From assembly GCA_022376925.1 (NCBI GenBank), contig JAIOJX010000004.1, positions 125,327,123 to 125,391,122 of the forward strand: a stretch of DNA of 64,000 nt, in the 5' to 3' direction. This document shows positions 1-12,494 of this stretch, one piece after another. Origin of the DNA: Tragulus kanchil. Its lineage: Eukaryota > Chordata > Mammalia > Artiodactyla > Tragulidae. Within the stretch, counting starts at the first letter, position 1. Every line of letters begins with the position of its first letter. The translations under genes and the position numbers were made by a program. A model generated the notes under the pieces. It did no database searches and was not told the DNA's origin. It worked only from the letters and a program-made list of their open reading frames with translations.

Positions 1-115
1 CTCTGTCAATCTAAATCATGACAAAACTTTACTGAGATGACCGTGAAAGGATGGAATGTGTTTCAGGCATAAACCTAATGGAGACGGGAGGGCTGAAGGC
101 AGGTCTGTGAGTTTA

Positions 116-312
116 GGGGCTCCCCTGGTGGCTCAGATGGTAAAGAATCTGCCTGCCATACAGGAGACCTGGGCTCATTCCCTGGGTGGGGAAGATCCCC
201 TCGAGAAGGGAATGGCTCCCCACTCCAGTATTCTTGCCTGGAGAATTCCATGGACAGAGGAGCCTGGCAGGTTACTGCCCATAGAGTCACGAAGAGTTGG
301 ACACGACTGAGA
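116..312 (+). mobile_element. Bov-tA-type SINE
   Basis: The tRNA-like head (ctcccctggtggctcagatg, ggtaaagaatctgcctg) is followed by the BovA body with cagtattcttgcctggagaa and ending ggacacgactgag. Its duplicate is at 1259-1455. Confidence 0.88.
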
Positions 313-530
313 AACAAACACTTTCTGTTAATTAAGATGGGAAAATAGCAAGCCAGGAAAGGGCCCTGAGCCCAGTAGCTACAACCCAAAGGCGGAATAG
401 GGAGAGTGATTCAGATGCAGAGCGTGATGAGACTTCCCCTCTCCATGCGTGAAGAAGCACAGTCTCAGAGGCCAGAGGGAAAGCGTCCAGTGAGAGACCA
501 AAAAAATTTAAATAAAAACAAACAAACAGG

Positions 531-880
531 GGCTTCCCTGGTGGTCCAGTGGGTAAGGACACCGCCTTGCAGTGCAAGGGGCGCTGGTTCAATCCCTGGC
601 CTGGGAAGATCCCACGTGGAGCAGAGTGGCTGGACCGATGTGTCCAATGACCGAGCCGGAGCTCTGGAGTGCACGCGCCCAGAGCCGGTGCTCTGCGACA
701 ACAGAGGCCACTGCGATGGGAGGCCCACACTGGCCAGAGAACAAAGATGGATGAAAATAGACAAATGAAAGACCAATAGAAGTGGCCCGCCTGCTCCCTT
801 CCCTCCCCAACCTCCCCCCCAAAAAACCCAAAAACAATAAACTTTAAAAAAAAAAACCAAAAAACAAAAACAAAACAAAA
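531..880 (+). mobile_element. CHR-type SINE with long A-rich tail
   Basis: The head ggcttccctggtggtccagt is followed by the GC-rich body (gagccggagctctggagtgc, agagccggtgctctgcgaca) and the agaccaatagaagtggcc end, then a C-rich and A-rich tail. Confidence 0.85.
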
Positions 881-1258
881 AAAAGAAGTGCACTTTTGAG
901 AGGAGAGAGCCACATAAATATGTATAAAAACAAATATACACAAATCATCTCATGCTTTGCCGACTCATAAAGTCAACTTCACATACTAAATACTTAAAGC
1001 ACCAAATGCACTGGTAAGCACACAGCTGACGTTCAACAAATATTTGTGAATGAATGACTGCTAGGTGGCACGTAAATGCAAAATAGAAACAGGAGTGTTT
1101 TCAAAGACTTGCAACTGGAAAGGTTAGTCAGTACATAGAGAAGCTCTGTCAATCTAAATCATGACAAAACTTTACTGAGATGACCGTGAAAGGATGGAAT
1201 GTGTTTCAGGCATAAACCTAATGGAGACGGGAGGGCTGAAGGCAGGTCTGTGAGTTTA

Positions 1259-1455
1259 GGGGCTCCCCTGGTGGCTCAGATGGTAAAGAATCTGCCTGCC
1301 ATACAGGAGACCTGGGCTCATTCCCTGGGTGGGGAAGATCCCCTCGAGAAGGGAATGGCTCCCCACTCCAGTATTCTTGCCTGGAGAATTCCATGGACAG
1401 AGGAGCCTGGCAGGTTACTGCCCATAGAGTCACGAAGAGTTGGACACGACTGAGA
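1259..1455 (+). mobile_element. Bov-tA-type SINE, duplicate copy
   Basis: Exact copy of the element at 116-312, within duplication 1. Confidence 0.88.
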
Positions 1456-1656
1456 AACAAACACTTTCTGTTAATTAAGATGGGAAAATAGCAAGCCAGG
1501 AAAGGGCCCTGAGCCCAGTAGCTACAACCCAAAGGCGGAATAGGGAGAGTGATTCAGATGCAGAGCGTGATGAGACTTCCCCTCTCCATGCGTGAAGAAG
1601 CACAGTCTCAGAGGCCAGAGGGAAAGCGTCCAGTGAGAGAGGTGCAGCACACTGAC

Positions 1657-1880
<224 letters not shown>

Positions 1881-2314
1881 CTACACAGATAAAGATATCA
1901 CGGTCAGTCACCAGGACTTTAGCTGAGAAGAGTTTCCTTTTAGCATTTTGGCTCAACTCCGTTAAAATCAAAAGCAGCTCATCTTAGCCCCTCCTGTTTC
2001 TTGTTCAAATAAAGAGAAAGCAATCTACTTTCTTTACAAGACAAACCTAGGGAAAATTAAAACCCGATAGGGAAGGCATGCATTTTGTAATTTGTGTGGG
2101 TGCATAACATTTTTTAAAACCAACAAGACCTTCTTTTTCTAGTTATAGAAAGATTATTTTTTGAAGACAACACATTTCCATTCTTGCAAGCTTCAGGTCC
2201 TCCTTTAGGTAACGTGCCACATTTGTTGTAGACCATACACTTCTTAACAATGTAACATGTATAAAACTGCTACTGTTTTTGTGTGTGTGTGCCTATCTTT
2301 TTTTTTTTACACCA

Positions 2315-2510
2315 AAAACATTTTTATTGGGGTATAGCCAATTAACAATTTTGTGACCATTTCAAGTGAATAGTGAAGGAGCTCGGCCATACACAGACAT
2401 GTATATATTCTCTCCCAAACCCTCCTCCTATCCAGGCTGGTACATAACATTAAGTAGAATTCCATGTGCCATACAATAGATTTTTGTGATTATCCATTTC
2501 AAACAAGGTG
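2315..2510 (-). mobile_element. L1-like 3' fragment
   Basis: Reads attggggtatagccaattaa and continues with the tatacacagacatgtatata-like and ccatgtgccatacaatag segments of the common ungulate L1 3' end, reversed. Family call from memory; duplicate at 3400-3595. Confidence 0.5.
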
Positions 2511-2835
2511 CCTGTCTTTTTTTTAATGAGTGTCACAGATCAAGTTTTTGAGTGTTGTGTTCCTAACACCATTTTCCCATAAGCCCTGTGGTCTTTATTG
2601 CGCAGGTTTGCCTAACTCTCTGATTTTTAGGAACATACATGTTGTGTTATAAAAGAACTGACTATACCAATAAAACATCCCAAAATGCTGCAAGCCAAAT
2701 AGATTCTCTTTCTAGAGCTAACCCACATGATTCCAGGAGCCTATAAATCATGGGCATAAGAAGAAAGGTGATCTGACAAACGTAACCCTTGACAAGCCTA
2801 AATGTCTCCCTCTTGAGAGAATAAATCCTAATCAA

Positions 2836-2965
<130 letters not shown>

Positions 2966-3399
2966 CTACACAGATAAAGATATCACGGTCAGTCACCAGG
3001 ACTTTAGCTGAGAAGAGTTTCCTTTTAGCATTTTGGCTCAACTCCGTTAAAATCAAAAGCAGCTCATCTTAGCCCCTCCTGTTTCTTGTTCAAATAAAGA
3101 GAAAGCAATCTACTTTCTTTACAAGACAAACCTAGGGAAAATTAAAACCCGATAGGGAAGGCATGCATTTTGTAATTTGTGTGGGTGCATAACATTTTTT
3201 AAAACCAACAAGACCTTCTTTTTCTAGTTATAGAAAGATTATTTTTTGAAGACAACACATTTCCATTCTTGCAAGCTTCAGGTCCTCCTTTAGGTAACGT
3301 GCCACATTTGTTGTAGACCATACACTTCTTAACAATGTAACATGTATAAAACTGCTACTGTTTTTGTGTGTGTGTGCCTATCTTTTTTTTTTTACACCA

Positions 3400-3595
3400 A
3401 AAACATTTTTATTGGGGTATAGCCAATTAACAATTTTGTGACCATTTCAAGTGAATAGTGAAGGAGCTCGGCCATACACAGACATGTATATATTCTCTCC
3501 CAAACCCTCCTCCTATCCAGGCTGGTACATAACATTAAGTAGAATTCCATGTGCCATACAATAGATTTTTGTGATTATCCATTTCAAACAAGGTG
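3400..3595 (-). mobile_element. L1-like 3' fragment, duplicate copy
   Basis: Copy of the element at 2315-2510 in duplication 2. Confidence 0.5.
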
Positions 3596-4206
3596 CCTGT
3601 CTTTTTTTTAATGAGTGTCACAGATCAAGTTTTTGAGTGTTGTGTTCCTAACACCATTTTCCCATAAGCCCTGTGGTCTTTATTGCGCAGGTTTGCCTAA
3701 CTCTCTGATTTTTAGGAACATACATGTTGTGTTATAAAAGAACTGACTATACCAATAAAACATCCCAAAATGCTGCAAGCCAAATAGATTCTCTTTCTAG
3801 AGCTAACCCACATGATTCCAGGAGCCTATAAATCATGGGCATAAGAAGAAAGGTGATCTGACAAACGTAACCCTTGACAAGCCTAAATGTCTCCCTCTTG
3901 AGAGAATCTACAACATCTCTGAATCAGGGACCAGGAAAGCGTAATCAAATTTAGGTCAAATGCTAGAAATGCAAATTTTAGCATGAATTTCTCTTGGGAT
4001 TTACAAGACATTTAACCTTTAGAACTGAAATATAGACATACAAGATAATGAACCTTCTGTTTCCTATTATGTATGTATTCATTTCACTATACAAAACATA
4101 ATTGGGATACAAGATACACTAATTACAGCCTTCTCTGTTTAACCACCTGGATTTAATCTCACTTACCCAGTGCAAATAAACAAAATGACTTTCTGGTACT
4201 TTCTCT

Positions 4207-4362
4207 TTTTTTACTTTTTATTTTATATTGGAGTATAGTGATTAACAATACTGTGATAGTTCCAGGTTCATAGCAGAGTGACTCAGCCCTACGTTTGCAT
4301 AGATCCATGTATATTCTCCCCCAAACTCCCCTCCCGTCCAGCTCTCCACACAACATGGACTG
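4207..4362 (-). mobile_element. L1-like 3' fragment beside exon 10 donor
   Basis: Same family as 2315-2510 (attggagtatagtgattaac, atccatgtatattctccccc). It ends within about 10 bases of the exon 10 donor, so the insertion came very close to the splice site without removing it. Confidence 0.5.
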
Positions 4363-4370
4363 TCACATAC

Positions 4371-4537
4371 CTTTTGTTTTCTGATTTGGGGAACATCAGG
4401 CACAGGTCCTGCCCAGCGAGAATATCGCCATTTGTTTCCATCAGGGTTGTTCAGCTCCAGGTAACTAAGGCCAGCCACAAAGTCAGCACATCCCCCCCTG
4501 ATAAATGGGACCCCTCACCACACATTGTCCTGAGATT
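4371..4537 (-). pseudogene. C7: C7-like exon 10: MACPF segment, nonsense
   Basis: An exon of about 167 bp, acceptor TTGAGTAG and donor AAG|GTATGT. It reads [18 protein letters not shown] and then [18 protein letters not shown], very close to C7. The TGA (4515-4517) stands where C7 has Arg. A conserved Gly-rich turn has changed to G-G-C-A-D. An L1-like fragment abuts the donor side. Present once. Confidence 0.83.
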
Positions 4538-4797
4538 CTACTCAAGGAGAAATCAAATGAAATAAGTTTGGATATACAAACGAAATAAGAATATGAAAAT
4601 GAAAGTCAATCAAGGATGCTAACCCATTCAACCCATTCAATGGTATGGCATTCTGAGAAAGGCAAAACTATGGAGACAGTAAAAATACCTCTGATTGCAA
4701 AGGAGTGGGGCAGGAGGGGTCTTTAGTGGATTTTTAGGATCTTTAGAGGACTTCCTGGGCAGTGAAATTGCTCTGAATGAAACCATAATGGATTGTT

Positions 4798-4983
4798 GTC
4801 ATTGTCGAGTTGCTAAGCTGTGTCTGAGCTCACCAGGCTCCTCTGTCCACGGGATTGTTCAGACAAGAATACTGGAGTGGCTTGACTTTTCCTTCTCCAG
4901 GGGATCTTCCCAACCCAGAGATCAAACCTGTATCTCCTGCATTGGCAGGAAGATTGTTAACCACTGAGTCACCAAGGAAGCCC
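4798..4983 (-). mobile_element. Bov-tA-type SINE
   Basis: Reverse-orientation element: BovA body (caagaatactggagtgg) then tRNA head ending ccaaggaagccc. Confidence 0.85.
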
Positions 4984-5009
4984 ACACTAATGTATTCATG
5001 TCATTATGC

Positions 5010-5255
5010 ATTTGTGCAAACCCGTAGAATGTACAGAACCCTCAGGTAAACTGTGGACTTTGAAGGATTACTATATGTCAGTGTAGAGTCATCAGCTGTC
5101 ACAAATGGACCACTGTGGCCTGGATGCTGACCGTGGAGGAGGCTGTGGGCAGGGATATAGTGATTCTCTGTACTTTTTGTTCAATTGTTTAATGAACTTC
5201 AAACTGCTCTAAAAAACAGGATCTATTAAGAGAGAAAATAAAGCACATGCAATCA
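5010..5255 (+). mobile_element. Old L1 3'UTR remnant
   Basis: Matches the L1M-type 3' end pattern: tgtggactttgaaggat, cacaaatggaccactgtgg, gggatatagtgattctctgt, then aaactgctctaaaaaacagg. Identification by memory. Confidence 0.5.
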
Positions 5256-5394
5256 TTACCTAATTGTAGATGATTATTAAGGGGTTACTATTTATATTCT
5301 TATGATCTTAGTCTAAAAACAGTATTTGTTATACAGGTGACTGTCTTGCTTCTTAGAAAATACACACATATATTTAGAGATGAAACATCATGAT

Positions 5395-5612
5395 GTTTGA
5401 GACTTCGGAACAGTTCAGCAAATATTACAAATACTTTACATATTTTTGTATTGCTAAACGGTCAACATTATAAATACTATATATATATAGATAGATATCA
5501 AAACATCAAAATGATAATTATTGCATATAAAAGATGGGTACATGGGTGTTTATTACTTTGTTCTTTCAACCTTTTGTACATTTGAAAATTTTTGCAAGAA
5601 TATGTTGAGAAG
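5395..5612 (+). mobile_element. Old L1-like 3' remnant
   Basis: The aaagatgggtacatgggtgt segment followed by ttgtacatttgaaaattttt resembles L1M 3' ends. It is duplicated at 6516-6733. Confidence 0.4.
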
Positions 5613-6019
5613 TAAAGTCCATTGTATCTGGAATACCAACAGTAAACAAAATGCTATTAATTAACACGCATATATTAATACATAGAAAGTGTTCTAAAAA
5701 GTTCAAATACTAATCAAATCCTTTTTTTTTTTTCATTTCTGTGCCTTGTAATTTCAGAAATATTTTCATCTCCATTTGCAGTTGATTTTAACACTGATCA
5801 TGACTGGAAATTTCTAACTTGCTGATCAGATTTAAGTTGATTTTCATTTCATTTTTTTTTTAATCAAATTTTGCAATTTCATCAAACTTTACAAATTCAA
5901 AAATTACACTTTTATATTCAGAAGCTATTATGTCTCATATTTTTAATAAAATGCCTGAGAGTTTCCTCATCTTCCTTGCTAGTTAATATGCAAGTAGTCC
6001 CACTTTTAATGCATTGTAT

Positions 6020-6185
6020 GCTAAATTCAGTCCTAACCTATCAGAATCAGAATCACCTAGAACCATTAAATATTTATGAGCTCCAATTGAGACCTAGAAG
6101 GAAAGAGCTGAGAGAAGAGCCATGGACCAAGGATTTGAACAGGCTGCCCCAAGTAATCCTCATGCACATCAAAGTGTGAGAGTTA
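6020..6185 (+). mobile_element. hAT-type MER remnant
   Basis: Contains cagaatcacctagaaccatt and ends with atcctcatgcacatcaaagt gtgaga, the common end of non-autonomous Charlie/hAT elements. Copies at 7139-7304 and, partial, 8316-8394. Confidence 0.4.
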
Positions 6186-7439
6186 CTGTCTCGACTAATG
6201 TTTGTTTACAAGCTACAGAGCCTAAGAAATCAGTTTTCATATTTATTTTTACACCTGTAACCTCTCTCCCTACACCTCAGTGAGCTCTCTCCTCAGTGGG
6301 CCCTCTTCCCCTAAACAATCACTCTGGGGCAACAGCGAAGGGCCCAGACTATGACACCAGACATTGGAATCTCATGCGGACACCAGCTGTCGTCTCAGGT
6401 AACCGTTGTGTGCTTCATTGTCCCTGTCGCTAAAATGGAAATATGAATAATATACAGGTGACTGTCTTGCTTCTTAGAAAATACACACATATATTTAGAG
6501 ATGAAACATCATGATGTTTGAGACTTCGGAACAGTTCAGCAAATATTACAAATACTTTACATATTTTTGTATTGCTAAACGGTCAACATTATAAATACTA
6601 TATATATATAGATAGATATCAAAACATCAAAATGATAATTATTGCATATAAAAGATGGGTACATGGGTGTTTATTACTTTGTTCTTTCAACCTTTTGTAC
6701 ATTTGAAAATTTTTGCAAGAATATGTTGAGAAGTAAAGTCCATTGTATCTGGAATACCAACAGTAAACAAAATGCTATTAATTAACACGCATATATTAAT
6801 ACATAGAAAGTGTTCTAAAAGTTCAAATACTAATCAAATCCTTTTTTTTTTTTCATTTCTGTGCCTTGTAATTTCAGAAATATTTTCATCTCCATTTGCA
6901 GTTGATTTTAACACTGATCATGACTGGAAATTTCTAACTTGCTGATCAGATTTAAGTTGATTTTCATTTCATTTTTTTTTTAATCAAATTTTGCAATTTC
7001 ATCAAACTTTACAAATTCAAAAATTACACTTTTATATTCAGAAGCTATTATGTCTCATATTTTTAATAAAATGCCTGAGAGTTTCCTCATCTTCCTTGCT
7101 AGTTAATATGCAAGTAGTCCCACTTTTAATGCATTGTATGCTAAATTCAGTCCTAACCTATCAGAATCAGAATCACCTAGAACCATTAAATATTTATGAG
7201 CTCCAATTGAGACCTAGAAGGAAAGAGCTGAGAGAAGAGCCATGGACCAAGGATTTGAACAGGCTGCCCCAAGTAATCCTCATGCACATCAAAGTGTGAG
7301 AGTTACTGTCTCGACTAATGTTTGTTTACAAGCTACAGAGCCTAAGAAATCAGTTTTCATATTTATTTTTACACCTGTAACCTCTCTCCCTACACCTCAG
7401 TGAGCTCTCTCCTCAGTGGGCCCTCTTCCCCTAAACAAT

Positions 7440-7670
7440 CACTCTGGGGCAACAGCGAAGGGCCCAGACTATGACACCAGACATTGGAATCTCATGCCGG
7501 ACACCAGCTGTCGTCTCAGGTAACCGTTGTGTGCTTCATTGTCCCTGTCGCTAAAATGGAAATATGAATAATATCCAACACCTTAAGTAGAGTATAACTG
7601 TTAATTTTTTTAAACCACTTAAAATGATACTGGGCACAACATAAGTGCTACATGTTTGTTAAACATAAAA
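7440..7670 (+). mobile_element. MIR SINE remnant
   Basis: Shows the MIR layout: actctggggcaacagcgaag, a diverged core, cgctaaaatggaaatatgaa, and tgggcacaacataagtgcta toward the 3' end. Partial copy at 6332-6450, full copy at 8530-8759. Confidence 0.55.
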
Positions 7671-8529
7671 AATAAGATAAAATTGGTGAGCTGCTTCCAA
7701 TCACCAACCCAACTGGTAACTGACATCAACATCTTTTCAAAACTCCCACTTTCATTTCCATTTCCAGATCGTTGTATTCCCATCTTGTTCAAACACTTGT
7801 CTTCCTCCTTTGTCATGTCAACTCCAAAAGATAGGCTTTTTCTGGCATGTTCACTGCTGCCTCCCCAAGTGCCCAAAACAATTTCTGCACACACTGTAGG
7901 TTCCACAAAGAGCTAATGAGTAAAGCAAATGAGGAATTGAGCCTGGCCTAACACTCTTGTCTCCCTTCTCCTTACCATCATCTCCTGAAGACTCCTTACT
8001 TCCTCGGTAAGGACTTCAGCATCTGTGGCTGTCTTCCCCACCCCAATTTCTACCATCATTCCAAGAGAAGCTGAGCCCTGGTACTTCCTCTAGCCTCACA
8101 GTCTCATTCCCACTGCTACTACACTAAAAATCTCTGCATGCAAGGCAATTAAGTCTTAATCAAACCCAGTGAGGTCTTCAGACTCTCTCACACTTAACCT
8201 CACTCTAGGACTTCTCTCTGTTGACTTCTCCTCCTCTACCTTCCATGTTACTCATTTCTTGCATCATTTAGTCCCACTTTTAATGCAACCAAAGTTAAAA
8301 TTTTGAAAACAGGGGGCTGAGAGAAGAGCCATGGACCAAGGATTTGAACAGGCTGCCCCAAGTAATCCTCATGCACATCAAAGTGTGAGAGTTACTGTCT
8401 CGACTAATGTTTGTTTACAAGCTACAGAGCCTAAGAAATCAGTTTTCATATTTATTTTTACACCTGTAACCTCTCTCCCTACACCTCAGTGAGCTCTCTC
8501 CTCAGTGGGCCCTCTTCCCCTAAACAATC

Positions 8530-8759
8530 ACTCTGGGGCAACAGCGAAGGGCCCAGACTATGACACCAGACATTGGAATCTCATGCCGGACACCAGCTGT
8601 CGTCTCAGGTAACCGTTGTGTGCTTCATTGTCCCTGTCGCTAAAATGGAAATATGAATAATATCCAACACCTTAAGTAGAGTATAACTGTTAATTTTTTT
8701 AAACCACTTAAAATGATACTGGGCACAACATAAGTGCTACATGTTTGTTAAACATAAAA
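8530..8759 (+). mobile_element. MIR SINE remnant, duplicate copy
   Basis: Copy of 7440-7670 in duplication 4. Confidence 0.55.
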
Positions 8760-9419
8760 AATAAGATAAAATTGGTGAGCTGCTTCCAATCACCAACCCA
8801 ACTGGTAACTGACATCAACATCTTTTCAAAACTCCCACTTTCATTTCCATTTCCAGATCGTTGTATTCCCATCTTGTTCAAACACTTGTCTTCCTCCTTT
8901 GTCATGTCAACTCCAAAAGATAGGCTTTTTCTGGCATGTTCACTGCTGCCTCCCCAAGTGCCCAAAACAATTTCTGCACACACTGTAGGTTCCACAAAGA
9001 GCTAATGAGTAAAGCAAATGAGGAATTGAGCCTGGCCTAACACTCTTGTCTCCCTTCTCCTTACCATCATCTCCTGAAGACTCCTTACTTCCTCGGTAAG
9101 GACTTCAGCATCTGTGGCTGTCTTCCCCACCCCAATTTCTACCATCATTCCAAGAGAAGCTGAGCCCTGGTACTTCCTCTAGCCTCACAGTCTCATTCCC
9201 ACTGCTACTACACTAAAAATCTCTGCATGCAAGGCAATTAAGTCTTAATCAAACCCAGTGAGGTCTTCAGACTCTCTCACACTTAACCTCACTCTAGGAC
9301 TTCTCTCTGTTGACTTCTCCTCCTCTACCTTCCATGTTACTCATCTTCTCTAGCACATATCTGATTGGATTATTTCTTGGCAATCCTTTTTGCTTCACTA
9401 CAATTTTATATGTGTCATC

Positions 9420-9560
9420 TTTCATTTATTTGCTCCCTATATTGAATCCTTTAATGGTATCCCTTGCCATCAGGATAAAGCCCAAACTCCCTAACATGGC
9501 ATCCAGACACAGTCTAAATCAGTTTATCTTTCCAGTTTCTTCCTCAATCTCTCAAAGACG
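9420..9560. mobile_element. L2-like remnant
   Basis: The phrase atcaggataaagcccaaact followed by ccctaacatggcatccagac is typical of L2-derived DNA. Copy at 10508-10650. Orientation not settled. Confidence 0.4.
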
Positions 9561-9951
9561 AACCTCCCCCACGCTGCCACCACCATCACCACCACCACCA
9601 TGCACCAAAACCTTCACCGCACTGAGCGTCCATGTCACAGAGTGAAACTGAAGCTTCGCCTCTTGCCATTTGTCTAGACTTGTTTGCCAACCTTCCTCAT
9701 GGGAAACAGTGCTGCGGTACACTGAGGGCACACTAACAGTACACAGATATACCCAGTGAACTTTCCACTCTGAGTGATGGATCACTGCTATGACTTATGA
9801 CAGAGCAATCATAGCTAAAAATAACCAAGAATTTGAAAAATGCAAAACAGAATGCCTGCTGAAATTTCAAAGTCCCTTGGAGACCCAGAGTGAACCACAA
9901 GAAAAAGGGTTGGAAGCAAACCTGTCATAAGATTAGTCTCTTCTCATTTAC

Positions 9952-10062
9952 CTGAAACTGATTTCAAGGTGTCTTCCATCATTTTGCACTTGTGATTTGA
10001 CCATTTAAACAAAAAGTTGATACGTGAAGAAGGACATTTCTTCTTATCCTCTGTAATAAGAT
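9952..10062 (-). pseudogene. C7: C7-like exon 9: MACPF segment, open frame but divergent
   Basis: A 111-bp exon, acceptor TTTCCCCCCCAG and donor CAG|GTAAAT. The phase fits both neighbours (split G|AT and TCA G|). It reads D-L-I-T-E-D-K-K-K-C-P-S-S-R, then F-K-W-S-N-H-K-C, and ends T-L-K-S-V-S. It aligns over its full length with the C7 exon holding E-K-K-C-K-S-S-G and S-H-G-C-K-E, and both cysteines are kept. It is the least conserved exon here, but has no stop. Confidence 0.7.
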
Positions 10063-10146
10063 CTGGGGGGGAAAGTTTTAAAGGTGCTTAGTTTCCACAT
10101 TTGTTGAAAATCTCCTTTAGAATTTTGCTAAAAAGAAAGTTATAGG

Positions 10147-10388
10147 GCTTCCCTGGTGGTCCAGTGGGTAAGGACACCGCCTTGCAGTGCAAGGGGCGCC
10201 GGTTCGATCCCTGGCCTGGGAAGATCCCATGTGCTGCGGAGCGGCTGGACTGATGTGTCCAATTACCGAGCCGGAGCTCTGGAGCATATGCGCCCAGAGC
10301 CGGTGCTCTGCGACAACAGACGCCACCGCGATGGGAGGCCCACAGGAGCCAAAGAACAAAGACGGATGAAAACAGACAAATGAAAGAC
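10147..10388 (+). mobile_element. CHR-type SINE, cut at its 3' end
   Basis: Complete head and body up to atgaaaacagacaaatgaaa, then it stops abruptly at a duplication joint with no A tail. The intact version is at 11237. Confidence 0.88.
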
Positions 10389-11041
10389 ACATATCTGATT
10401 GGATCTATCTCTCTTTGGCAACCTTCCATGTTACTCATCTTCTAGCACATATCTGATTGGATTATTTCTTGGCAATCCTTTGCTTCACTACAATTTTATA
10501 TGTGTCATCTTTCATTTATTTGCTCCCTATATTGAATCCTTTAATGGTATCCCTTGCCATCAGGATAAAGCCCAAACTCCCTAACATGGCATCCAGACAC
10601 AGTCTAAATCAGTTTATCTTTCCAGTTTCTTCCTCAATCTCTCAAAGACGAACCTCCCCCACGCTGCCACCACCATCACCACCACCACCATGCACCAAAA
10701 CCTTCACCGCACTGAGCGTCCATGTCACAGAGTGAAACTGAAGCTTCGCCTCTTGCCATTTGTCTAGACTTGTTTGCCAACCTTCCTCATGGGAAACAGT
10801 GCTGCGGTACACTGAGGGCACACTAACAGTACACAGATATACCCAGTGAACTTTCCACTCTGAGTGATGGATCACTGCTATGACTTATGACAGAGCAATC
10901 ATAGCTAAAAATAACCAAGAATTTGAAAAATGCAAAACAGAATGCCTGCTGAAATTTCAAAGTCCCTTGGAGACCCAGAGTGAACCACAAGAAAAAGGGT
11001 TGGAAGCAAACCTGTCATAAGATTAGTCTCTTCTCATTTAC

Positions 11042-11152
11042 CTGAAACTGATTTCAAGGTGTCTTCCATCATTTTGCACTTGTGATTTGACCATTTAAAC
11101 AAAAAGTTGATACGTGAAGAAGGACATTTCTTCTTATCCTCTGTAATAAGAT
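11042..11152 (-). pseudogene. C7: C7-like exon 9, duplicate copy
   Basis: Identical copy of exon 9, from the duplication of about 1090 bp at 9327/10421. Confidence 0.68.
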
Positions 11153-11236
11153 CTGGGGGGGAAAGTTTTAAAGGTGCTTAGTTTCCACATTTGTTGAAAA
11201 TCTCCTTTAGAATTTTGCTAAAAAGAAAGTTATAGG

Positions 11237-11562
11237 GCTTCCCTGGTGGTCCAGTGGGTAAGGACACCGCCTTGCAGTGCAAGGGGCGCCGGTTCGATCC
11301 CTGGCCTGGGAAGATCCCATGTGCTGCGGAGCGGCTGGACTGATGTGTCCAATTACCGAGCCGGAGCTCTGGAGCATATGCGCCCAGAGCCGGTGCTCTG
11401 CGACAACAGACGCCACCGCGATGGGAGGCCCACAGGAGCCAAAGAACAAAGACGGATGAAAACAGACAAATGAAAGACCAACAGAAGTGGCCCGCCCACT
11501 CCTCTCCCTCCCCACCCCACCCCCCAAAATAAATAAATAAATATTAAAAAAAAAAAAAAAGA
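11237..11562 (+). mobile_element. CHR-type SINE, complete
   Basis: Same element as 10147 but with the agaccaacagaagtggccc end, C-rich segment, aataaataaataaat and a long A tail. Confidence 0.88.
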
Positions 11563-12103
11563 AAGAAAATTATATGCTTTCTCCGAATCTCATGGGAGAA
11601 TGCTTACTCTCACTTTCTTACCCAAGGTGGTGAGAAAGTCTTGTCTAAGGAGTAAGGTGCTAAAGATGCAGATTGGGATAGAGAAGCAAGTATGGCCATG
11701 AGCTTCAGGGAAAAATTGGGAGGTTGGACTTGGAACATAGATAAGCCAAGGCCAAAATGTCTTTGGAGAGGAGGAATGAATACTAAGACACACATGTTTC
11801 TCCAACATGGTGACAGCCAGTGAGGAATATCCTCTCACTGTGACATCAACCAAGCATGAACTTGGTCGTGTGCCCTGTTTCTATCAGGCAATCCCAGCAG
11901 GAACATAGCATAAGGAAAAACCTAAGCCGATGCTGGAGCCAGCTAGACCTCCCTACAATCAATATGCCTTTAGATGAGTCTTTTCATAGCACTGGTCCCC
12001 ATTTCTCAGCCTGTGGGACAGGAGCCATAGTGGCCATCTCACTGGGTGGCAGTGAGGCTCACTGCCAACACAGACAACTCGGCTATCAAGAAGGCATCAA
12101 TAG

Positions 12104-12494
12104 GGCTTCCCTGGTAGCTCAGTGGTAAAGAGTTCACCTGCCAATGCAGGAGACACAGGTTCAATCCCTGATCCGGGAAGATCTCACATACTGAGGAGCA
12201 ACTAAGCCCACGAACCGCAGCTTTTGAATCTGTGTTCTAGAGTCCAGTAGCCACAACTACTGAGCCTATGTGCCACAACTACTAAAGCCCGTGTGACCTA
12301 GAGCCTGTGCTCCACAACAAGAGAAGCAACCGCAACAAGGAGACTGCTCACCTCAACTAGAAAGTGGGCCCCACTCCCTGCAACTAGAGAAGAGCCCACC
12401 GGCAGCATTGAAGATCCAGAATAGTCAAAACTAAATAAAATTTTTTTTAAAAAAGGAGAGCTGATTACATTGTTAAAACAAAAACAAAAAAACA
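12104..12494 (+). mobile_element. CHR-1-like SINE with target-site duplication
   Basis: tRNA-like head (ggttcaatccctgatccggg) and a body with repeats of ccacaactactgagcc type. Flanked by the direct repeat aagaaggcatcaata at 12088-12102 and 12495-12509, which marks a real insertion. Confidence 0.8.

Larger units (their letters stand above)
1..1640. repeat. Direct duplication 1 (offset 1143)
   Basis: 1-497 equals 1144-1640. If it is a tandem duplication, the joint is at about 497/498 and the first unit starts left of the window. A Bov-tA SINE is included in both copies. Confidence 0.9.
5330..7573. repeat. Direct duplication 3 (offset 1121)
   Basis: 5330-6450 equals 6451-7573 apart from two single-base indels (an A run near 5697 and a C near 6375). 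The copies touch exactly. Confidence 0.92.
7227..9344. repeat. Direct duplication 4 (offset 1089)
   Basis: 7227-8255 equals 8316-9344. The 60 bases between (8256-8315) include a garbled copy of the segment around 7105-7150 (tagtcccacttttaatgc is recognisable). The first part exists three times when duplication 3 is counted. Confidence 0.9.
9327..11478. repeat. Direct duplication 5 (offset 1094 falling to 1090)
   Basis: 9327-10388 equals 10421-11478 apart from two 2-bp length differences. Bases 10389-10420 are a degraded partial third copy of the segment near 9356. The first copy cuts a CHR SINE; the second holds the whole SINE. Confidence 0.9.

Noticed and set aside
332..943. Minus-strand open frame of about 200 codons
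   Set aside because: It runs antisense through a CHR SINE and its A-rich tail, and has no domain features.
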